A DNA stretch of 19,744 bases from Pleurotus djamor (lineage: Eukaryota; Basidiomycota; Agaricomycetes; Agaricales; Pleurotaceae): contig JAPEVF010000827.1 of NCBI GenBank assembly GCA_029747585.1, positions 1-19,744 of the forward strand, read 5' to 3'. Positions 1-7,617 of this stretch are shown here, piece after piece (position 1 is the stretch's first letter; each line of letters opens with the position of its first letter). The notes under the pieces are model-generated. The model searched no databases. It saw only the letters and a program-made list of their open reading frames with translations, and was not told where the DNA came from. Made by a program: the position numbers and the translations under genes.

Positions 1-749
1 CATACCGCTCTGGTGGTCAAGCACCTTTCCATCCCCATGGCGGCCAAGTTGGTGAACCACTCGAAGGACTTGTGTTAGGCCCTGATTTTGATCACCGAGT
101 CTCGAAACTCCTCGAAAAGCAGCCACTACCCCAACCTCCTTACCCGCCCCTTGTCAACTACGTCCCACTCCATCAGCAGCGTCTCGCACCTCCTCAGCCT
201 CTACCTACGCAGCAGCAAGCTCGCCCTCAACCGGAACAGGAACCAGCTCCTCCCGTCCGACCTCAACCACCTCTCCAACCGAACCTGGCTCAACCGCTCC
301 CCAATGTTGATCAGCAGCGAAGTCGCTCCGTTGAAGAGGAACAAGTCAAACCCTCCGTCCCAGCAGACTTGGACGCAGTAGTTCAAGGTCACGGCCTAGG
401 CCAGGGCAATAATTTCTTTTATGGCTGCAATGTCACCTTCAACACTGGTCCCCCTCGGCGTTCTCGGTCATACGGATACGAGCGTCAGCGCGAAGAAGTC
501 CATCCCTACCGACGCTCTCACAAAGATACGAACAACATCGATAACAGCAACGGTGTTCGCCGTGCTCGAGGGGATTCTCTTGAGCATCAAGATCAAAATA
601 TGGCTTTTTCCGGTTTCGACGGGTTGAGAAGTCCTGCTCAAGCACATGCATTCCAAGGGCCTCAACAAGTTCGACTTCAACCCCGATATCATCGTCAATA
701 TGATCAGGGTGCTGGCGCTGGGCCATCTCGTCTTCAAACCAACTTCTAA
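1..749 (+). CDS. 3' part of a Pro/Gln-rich protein of unknown function (5' end outside window)
   Basis: The reading frame is open from base 3 to the TAA at 747-749, and no in-frame ATG marks a start, so the gene begins upstream of the window. The visible 248 residues are low in complexity. The first half is rich in Pro and Gln (repeated QPxP and PPLxP-like stretches). A short ordered-looking segment follows (GQGNNFFYGCNVTFNTG), and then a basic Arg/Ser/Tyr-rich tail. I do not recognise a family. The composition suggests a disordered nuclear or scaffold-type protein, but that is only inference. A typical short intron (771-825) sits just after the stop, in the 3' UTR. The gene converges on the minus-strand hydrolase at 1222-3015. 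Confidence 0.55.
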   Translation, partial: YRSGGQAPFHPHGGQVGEPLEGLVLGPDFDHRVSKLLEKQPLPQPPYPPLVNYVPLHQQRLAPPQPLPTQQQARPQPEQEPAPPVRPQPPLQPNLAQPLPNVDQQRSRSVEEEQVKPSVPADLDAVVQGHGLGQGNNFFYGCNVTFNTGPPRRSRSYGYERQREEVHPYRRSHKDTNNIDNSNGVRRARGDSLEHQDQNMAFSGFDGLRSPAQAHAFQGPQQVRLQPRYHRQYDQGAGAGPSRLQTNF

Positions 750-1221
750 GAGATCTTTGTACCTGGAAGGGTGAGTTTGGACCGTGTTGTCGCGCATTCC
801 TGGTACTCACTGGTACTCGTCATAGACCTGCTTTATTCTGAATTCATGGCAGACACATCCACCACCATCTCCTCTTCCCTCCCTCCTCCCCTTTCTCTTC
901 TTCCCCTTTCTCCTTCTCCTTTTGTTTCGTTTGTCCTTTACCCGCTTGCGATGTGTATTGTATTCTACCCTTGGTGGTGACCCTTCCATACGGTTATCAC
1001 CAACCACAGCCTGACCTGGCTTTTACTTTACCCTTTATCCTACTTGATACCCTGTCAGAGACCTGTTGCTGGGTCTTAATTCTAGTTTGTCTCCTCACCC
1101 AACCGATCCATGGTACATATAATACACGAGAATGTACAAGAAAGCTTCCATTGTAAAAGGTCCAACAGTCAACAGTGCAGAGAAAACAAAAGGAAATCCG
1201 ATGTATCAAGGCAGTATCCAG
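750..1221. other. Convergent intergenic region with a 3'-UTR intron and a pure pyrimidine tract
   Basis: This 472-nt stretch separates two gene 3' ends. It holds a candidate 55-nt intron (771-825, GTGAGT donor, CATAG acceptor) downstream of the stop of the first gene. An uninterrupted 56-nt pyrimidine tract on the plus strand follows at 868-923. No coding region is supported here. The short open frames over the pyrimidine tract are Ser/Pro/Leu-rich artefacts of composition. Confidence 0.5.
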
Positions 1222-3015
1222 TTAAAACCCACCAAACCACCTCCTGACAACCTTCCACGCATCTTCTCTGACCTCCTCGTCCCACCACCCTTGCGGAATA
1301 ATCAATAGATCATGCACGGCATCCTTCGACCAATGACACTCAACATCCACTCGGTCCTTCTCCATCGCCTTCACCAGGCTCCGTACCTCATTCACCAACC
1401 GTTCAGCATCACCGATGACAACTAGCGTCCGCGGGAAGCTCGAGAACAGGGTTGGGAAAGGGCATTTCTTGCGGTATGGCGTTTGGGTTAAGGACGTAAG
1501 GGACGCGGAAGACTCGGATGGCAATGACGATGCTTTCGGTACAGCTAGAGTCTGAGCAGCCTCGCCTCCCTCGTTCCCAGCGTTCCCAGAGTCTCGAGCG
1601 ACAACTTGAATCAAACAGTCATGTTGCATGACATCGTGGCCCCAGCACTGAAGCACCCGTGGACTCGCAGCGCTGACGTATTCAGAATGAATGACCTCTC
1701 GCAGCCTTCGATCCTCTTCGATGGCTTTCTGCCTCTCTGACAGATCAGAGTGACTGTGGATCTCATGGTGCGGTGGGTAGTACTTGAACCCGAGGAATGT
1801 CGCTTGTAGGATCGCGCGAGGCTCGACGGTATCCGTCAGGTAGTCTGTATGGGCATTGGGCCGGGGGATGTGGGAAGAGTACGTTTCTGGAATAGCATGG
1901 GCTGTTCAAACCAAAAGTAATAAATCAGCAAGTGGGTCAGCGAGAGAAGAGCGTAACGCACAAGTATCGCAAGAAGGCTATTCTTAGTCAATATGCGATC
2001 ATCCAATACGAAAGGAGAGATTGGACGCACCGAAAGGAGAAGCAGACCATCCGGCATGCGCAGCTTGCCTTCATCACGAATCCATCGCGTCAACGCGAGG
2101 ACGAGATTCCCACCCGAGCTGTCGCCGATAAGCACAATTTTCGCGGCATCTCCGTGTTGCTTTACAACGTGTGCGTACACCGCCGCAGCGTCCTGGACGA
2201 CAGCTGGGAACGGCGCAAACTGGAGCAGTCGGTATTCAACGGCGTACACTTCAGTGCATAGTTGTTCCTGGAGATTCAAGTTGGAATGAGTGTGTAAGAT
2301 AGGAGTGAGGGCGTACCTTGATCAGAGTTCGTGGAATCCTCGAGGTCCTGGCTTTCTCGTGTGCGGACATGTGTGTGTATCCTCCACCGTGCATGAATAT
2401 CCCAACGACTGGTGTGACACGAGTCGAGGCATGGGCATCTGCAGCATCCGACTCAATATCTCTGTCCAAACCCACATGTTGAGCTTTCACCGTACTTCCC
2501 TTCCCTTGGTTCTCAGCGGGCTCGAAATCAAACGAAGGCAATTGGGGTGAGCCTTTTTTGGAGGTCTTCGATGACGATGGTCTTGACACACGAAGGCTGG
2601 AAGGTTCCTTCGGCCATATGAAAGCGCCTACCCGCTTGAACGGCACTCTGTCCCCTTCGCTAGCGACCACACCAAACCGCAGCTCCTTCGGTAGAGGGTC
2701 TATCCATTCAAACCGCGTCTCCTTGAGCTCGTCTGGCGTCGGTTCTGATTCAGGGTTTCGTGTGCTCCATGTTACTCCGGCAACCTCAGTGACCTTGTAG
2801 ATTCGACGTGTAAAGTTGACGAAGATGATTTGTTTCAATGACCACGATGGTCGTGGGCGATAGGATCTAGGGAGAACGGCGTAGTAAAGTGTCCACACTG
2901 GGACGAGGAGGAGAGTGGTCAGAAGGCGCTGGAAGACATATAAGGATTTGAAGGGCTCGCGAGCAAAAACAAGATGGGAATGGTGCTCATAGCAAGGGGT
3001 CGAGTCGTAAATCAT
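1222..3015 (-). CDS. Membrane-anchored alpha/beta hydrolase (HSL / steryl acetyl hydrolase-like), 4 exons
   Basis: Spliced model: exons 3015-2317, 2267-2031, 1977-1962 and 1901-1222, giving 543 aa. Starting at the ATG at 3015, one hydrophobic segment (about residues 27-48) should anchor the protein in the ER membrane. The oxyanion-hole motif HGGG is at 209-212. The nucleophile elbow GDSSGG is at 281-286, with Ser283. The acid and base are probably Asp483 (GDAERL) and His515 (DAVHD). This is the hormone-sensitive-lipase-type family that includes fungal sterol deacetylases such as Say1; the true substrate is unknown. The third exon is only 16 nt. Without it the peptide runs out of frame, and with it the junction reads LLLLSPSCDTSHAIPETY, which fits the family. 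A TATA-like GGATATAAAG (minus strand) lies about 30 bp upstream of the start. The opposite-strand F-box gene is divergent. Confidence 0.85.
1962..1977 (-). other. 16-nt microexon of the alpha/beta hydrolase gene
   Basis: The 16-nt exon reads CCTTCTTGCGATACTT on the minus strand. It is preceded by a 53-nt intron (2030-1978, GTGCGT..AATAG) and followed by a 60-nt intron (1961-1902, GTGCGT..AACAG). It enters in phase 0 and leaves in phase 1, joining two frames that otherwise cannot be joined. It encodes Pro-Ser-Cys-Asp-Thr plus the first base of a Ser, matching the SPWCD-type segment expected after the nucleophile region. Skipping it would give a stop about 21 codons into the last exon. Confidence 0.8.
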
Positions 3016-3591
3016 TTTTGGTGACGCGGGATAGGTGGGACCACTTTATATCCTTTGTCGGTTGTGGAGACCATACGATCGGTCCGGACCCTATATCTGG
3101 ATCGCCGGAGGAAATTTCTCGAACCTCTCACTCCTCCTTGCTTCAAGCTTGTTTCAGGCCTCGTTACTTGGGTAAGTATGCTCTCGATGAAACCGCACAC
3201 TGAACGATCACAAAGCAAAGGGCCAGGGCCCCAAAACTAGAGCCTATCCGAGTCGGAAGCAACAAATAAACCGGCCCACTCCGACTTGGGATAACCGTCG
3301 GGGAACAACTTTCCTAGGCGGCACAGCCATCCGTATTTCAGTCGCAGATTTGTCACTTGTTTGGGGGTTCCGCGACGTACCTCCCGAATGATGAGTGGAC
3401 AGACCTCGGACACAAGTTTCAGACAAATTTTTCGCTGAGTGATGTGGTGGTGCTGGTTAAACGTTAATGGAGCTCGCATTCGCAGGGGATAACTCGCGGA
3501 GCTATTTTGAAGCGGAGCTTGGATGACTAGGCCTACCTTTGCCTACAACATCAAAGCGCCGACACAAAATTGAAGGTTGAACCAAGTTAAC
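3016..3591. promoter_or_regulatory. Divergent promoter region between hydrolase and F-box genes
   Basis: This 576-nt stretch lies between two divergent start codons. A TATA-like element for the minus-strand hydrolase is at 3044-3053 (GGATATAAAG on the minus strand). No convincing coding frame is present; the small open frames have no family resemblance. I see no recognisable operator for the F-box gene. Confidence 0.45.
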
Positions 3592-5014
3592 ATGGACGAC
3601 GTCCTGCCTACGGAGATACTTCTCGACATCATCCAAAGGCTAAAAATTCCAGGCTCTTCGGATTATCGCCCAAGAGATGTATACTTTCAGCCTTTCACAC
3701 TCGCACACGTTTGCCGTCGATGGAGAACTCTCGTTTTCAACACTCCAACCCTGTGGAATGTTATATATCTCTCCATGTCGCCTACCTTCGCTGAGGAGAT
3801 TCTTCAGCGATCAGGCCTGGCTCCTCTGACCGTCGTAGGCTATCATGCTTCGCACTCGGACTCGGACTCCGGCCTAAAGAACCGCAAGGAGGTGTGGTCG
3901 CTCTTGACACCTCACATATCCAGAGTTCGTGAACTCCACATCGATCGCGTCGATGCTACGGATAGAGAGTTCCTTGAAAGTGTAAATGCTTCCATGTCTT
4001 CACTGAAGTCACTCCGAATTGAGCATCATGGGCGGGATGCCATGTCGCTCTGCTCTTTTCTCAATCAAGATTTCCCAATGCTACAAGACCTAAGCATCAT
4101 ACGCTGTGTTATACCTCGTCGTATCTACATTCTAACTTGCTTGAATTCCTTGGCGTTGTGTAACATTCCAACCAACCCGCCCATGCTTACCCTCGCCGAT
4201 CTCTTCGCCGCCATCGAAGCCGCACCAGAGCTGCGCAAGGTCATATTGTCCAACATGCTCCTTCCTTGTACAACCGACGATCTCCATACTCTCGCTGCAC
4301 ACGAGGACAACGCGATTAAAGCCCCCCCGTCTTGAATTACTCGCATCAGATGATGAACACTTCGATTCAAGCTACATCATATCCTCCATCCAACGCCATG
4401 GTCACGATTTTGCCCTACCATCCTTTACGCTCGGAACCTTGGAGTCAAATCTCTCTCAAGAGCAGATTCGCAACATAGCCAAATTTTGTAGCATCACGCA
4501 GATCTCATCCCTCTCCATCGAGGTATCTCATTGGTATATCGAACTTGCTGTAGGCGATGACTGTCTATCAATCAAACTTCCTCGCGTGCCAGTATCTTCG
4601 GTTCCTGTCCTCACAGGCATCCTTCAACCAATCCTCGAGATTATTTCTCCTAACTCCATCATATCCCTCTCCATCACCGACGTCACAGGGTTCTGCCAAA
4701 CATTCCTGGCTTTATGGCCTAATGTCGAGCAGTTGACTCTTAATACGTGGAACACTGTGGACATCGTGCCGTTTTTTGATGCTCTGTCCAACTCGCAGAA
4801 TCTTCTCGCACCGAAGCTCCATGATATCCGCATCATTGACGATATTGAGGACCTCGCGGACGAAGATACGTCACCGTTGGTTAGCTTTTTACGCACTCGG
4901 GAGGAGCTTGGTGTTTCTGTCAAGAAGTTGCACCTTGATCAGAGGAGAGGGTTGGAGGCAGAAGTATTTGACAGGCTTTCACGGTTTACGCAAGTTGTGT
5001 GTAAATCGGAATAG
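3592..5014 (+). pseudogene. F-box protein gene interrupted by a +1 frameshift in a C7 run
   Basis: From the ATG at 3592 the protein opens with a clear F-box (residues ~4-58: LPTEILLDIIQRL, then HVCRRWRTLVFNTPTLWNVI). This is the usual N-terminus of the large mushroom F-box families that recruit SKP1 and the SCF ubiquitin ligase. A leucine-rich, LRR-like region follows. The frame stops at 4333-4335 directly after seven C at 4322-4328. The +1 frame continues without stop from there to the TAG at 5012-5014. Read across one base fewer, the gene would be 473 codons and intronless. The earlier TTG at 3577 is not a likely start. The break could be a sequencing or assembly indel, a young pseudogene, or an allele. 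I favour an indel, because both halves look otherwise intact. Confidence 0.75.
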
Positions 5015-5249
5015 TGATATGCAAGTCAAAGAGGATCCAGGGAGATCTTACTCGCTTGGAAGCTGGGCATCGATCTAGGAAGTAAATGTCATGCCTGGTA
5101 GTCGACGATCGTTTGGTGATCAGATAGGGACTCAAAGACCTTAGCACGTACAAAGCGGGACTTGAGAACCGAGTAGAAGGGTCCCAACCCGTTATATTAC
5201 AATCAGTACTACGGTGACAAGGGTACAAGAATTAACAAATCCGAAATTC
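5015..5249. other. Short convergent intergenic region
   Basis: These 235 nt separate the stop of the F-box gene from the stop of the Crinkler-like gene. I see no gene, repeat or strong terminator-like structure in it. Confidence 0.4.
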
Positions 5250-7380
5250 TCATGCAGAGTTCCCAATAGCAAAGGCCCCGCTACGAAAAAACGGTCGACC
5301 AAACTTCGAAGAAACATCCACCTTCGGCCGTTCCACAACACGCAGAAACGTCATATGAAGCTTAGTCCCTAATTCCTCTTTGCACATCGCGACGGCTTCT
5401 TTACTGGATTCAGCCTCCACCAGCGAGGTACCAGATGATTCCTCGTCAACGACAAACATGCAGGTCCATTTACGTCCATAATTGCGTTTGCCCGTCGAAC
5501 CCTCCATGGCCTTGATGAAATCATGGACGACTCGGATGCCGTCGGGCTCGACGGAGCGGTGATTGGCGATCGAAAGTTGAAGGAGGATCACTCGGCGTGG
5601 TGTGATGATAGCAGCATCGATCAGTGGAAAGGCATCCGCAGTGGGGATAAAGTAGGATTGGGACGCATCCCAATGGTCGCGATCATGGCGCGAAGGACCG
5701 TCAACTTTGAGTACGTACCCTGGAAGGAGTTCCTGGAGTTTACGAGGGAGATGTCTGGATTTGCCTGATCGGCTTTTATACCTGTCCCTGAGCTCGCCTT
5801 TTTGGATACAGTTGAGGATATGGTTTTCAAATGCGATACTGTAAGTAGCGTGGTTGTTCAAGGCGAACTCTTTCAGCATTGGCCGATCCTTCTCAACTTG
5901 GAGAGTCCGGACGGCGTTTCGGAAAAGTTGATATTGCCATGGCGTCGAAATAGCATACCAGGGCTCGAAAAGACCGACTTGGAGACGGGAGGGGACACCC
6001 CATATCTGGGAGATATATGCAGAGGGTTGCTTCATGAAAAAGAAACAACGGAATTGGGGCCACCGTTCAGGAATGGACAATCTGGAACCGTCGCCGTTGA
6101 GGATACCAATTCTTGCCGCAATCTGAGCGTATTCACTGTATTGCGCGACCACGTCTTCTCGTGATTTGATTCGGGTGAGTTCCCATATACATGGACCAAT
6201 ATATGGAAGCAAGGAAAGGTCGGGCCGCGGCGCATCAGGATTGGAAGTAGCACTGGTCTCAGTCAGAGAGTTATAAGCAAAGGAGAAGGAAGAATAGATA
6301 CACAATACGGTTAAGGTCCTCCAACGACGGCGGCTTGACGTGGAAGAATACGTAGCTGGGCTCATCTGTATACGCCCAGTGCCAGCACTCTGAAGCCAGG
6401 ACAGCAATATGTCGGAAGACCTTCAAAAAAGGTTGAAGGGTAAGATAAGGAAGACGCGCATCGACCAAGACGAAAGTTTCTGGCGGCGTGTCTTCCATAT
6501 CATCTCGAGCGATGACACGAGGATAGTGTGCTGTCGTGGTAAAGAGTGAGGACCTGGAACCATCAGGCAAATACATCAGTGTGACTTACTGCCGTCAAAG
6601 TAGACGATAGCATCCGACCAGGTCGTGGATGCTATGATGAATGATAGCCGCTCGGAACAGCCACGGGCTATTGCATACTGGAGGAAGGTCGATTTCCCTT
6701 TAAGCAGGGTCAGTTTGGCGACAACTTTGCGTTAGCGGGTTAGGGGGGATTTACCGATCCCGGGATGGCCCATGTAGAAGAGACGGAGCATCCTTGCTTG
6801 TCGTGATTTAGACGTACGCATCAATGCATTCCACATGTCTTCGTATTCCTCGAGTACTACAACGGGCGAAGGGCCTTCGCTCTGAAGGCCGAGGTCTGGG
6901 TGAAGAATAGAGAACTCGCTCCCCTGTGAATCCGATACTGTCTGGATCCATATGCCCTCGCTAGCTTTGTCCCAGACAATGTGGAGATCCGGATTTCCAG
7001 GCAGCCAAGGAAGCACGAGAGGAGGAGGTCGACGATAAAACGCTAGGAGATAGATATTAGGAGTGCTTCGGTTTGTGCATTGGGACCTCCTCACGCAGAT
7101 CACAAACTGGCTGGAGGTTGCCTGTACAAACAGCCGTTTGTACAGTTTCGATCAACGTGGGGACGAGGCTAATTTGTCGTGTTATGAATCTGTGGAAAGT
7201 TGACTTGTTCTCCAGAGCTAGCATGATGTGGAAAGGCAATCGGTCGCCATATTGACGACTCATCGTGCGGAAAAAGTGATAGAGAAGGTCCAATACAGAT
7301 GCATGGGGGGAAGGAATGGTGGGAGGGGAGATGAGGGAGAAGAAAATCTCGTCGATGGCTCGAACGTCAGGTTTGTCCAT
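5250..7380 (-). CDS. Crinkler/RHS-like protein: P-loop NTPase with nuclease-like C-terminus, 5 exons
   Basis: Model: exons 7380-7095, 7042-6755, 6697-6590, 6530-6304 and 6257-5250, giving 638 aa. Introns are 52, 57, 59 and 46 nt. Walker A is GHPGIGKST at 187-195. A Walker B-like FVLVDA ends at about 252. The C-terminal part has FPLIDAA (~511-516) followed by LLQLSIANH (~528-536). This resembles the D...QxT core of the restriction-endonuclease-like domain described for Crinkler and RHS proteins. That two-part architecture, in a fungus, is the basis of the call. The family includes oomycete effectors and many fungal paralogs whose role is unsettled. The start at 7380 is the first ATG of its frame; an upstream exon is possible. 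No secretion signal is evident. Intron 2 splits the Walker A Gly codon. The acceptor of intron 3 was chosen by phase. Confidence 0.65.
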
Positions 7381-7617
7381 GGGGGTTCGTTGGAAGCCTT
7401 GGCGCTGGTGGCGATGCTGAGAGATGGAGTGAGTGGTATCGATACATGGTCTCCTTTTAGCGTTCAACTAATGGACTTGTTTCAATATTTTGGTCAAGAA
7501 GCTGAGACGCACGGCGCGGCGCCGGTGACCTAGCGTATCGCACCATCTGCCCGCAGGAGGCGTCCAAACTATTAGATTATTAAGTTATTAGTACTTCATG
7601 GTAAGTACTTCATTCAT
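7381..7617. other. Gap between Crinkler-like gene start and E1 dehydrogenase stop
   Basis: This 237-nt stretch must serve as 3' UTR of the E1 gene and promoter of the Crinkler-like gene, both on the minus strand. The segment at 7568-7620 is A/T-rich and contains a short direct repeat (TACTTCAT near 7591 and again near 7605). No coding sequence is supported. Confidence 0.35.

Noticed and set aside
868..923. Pure pyrimidine tract as a coding repeat or telomere-like sequence
   Set aside because: It has no regular unit and lies in an intergenic region; such tracts are common around fungal genes.
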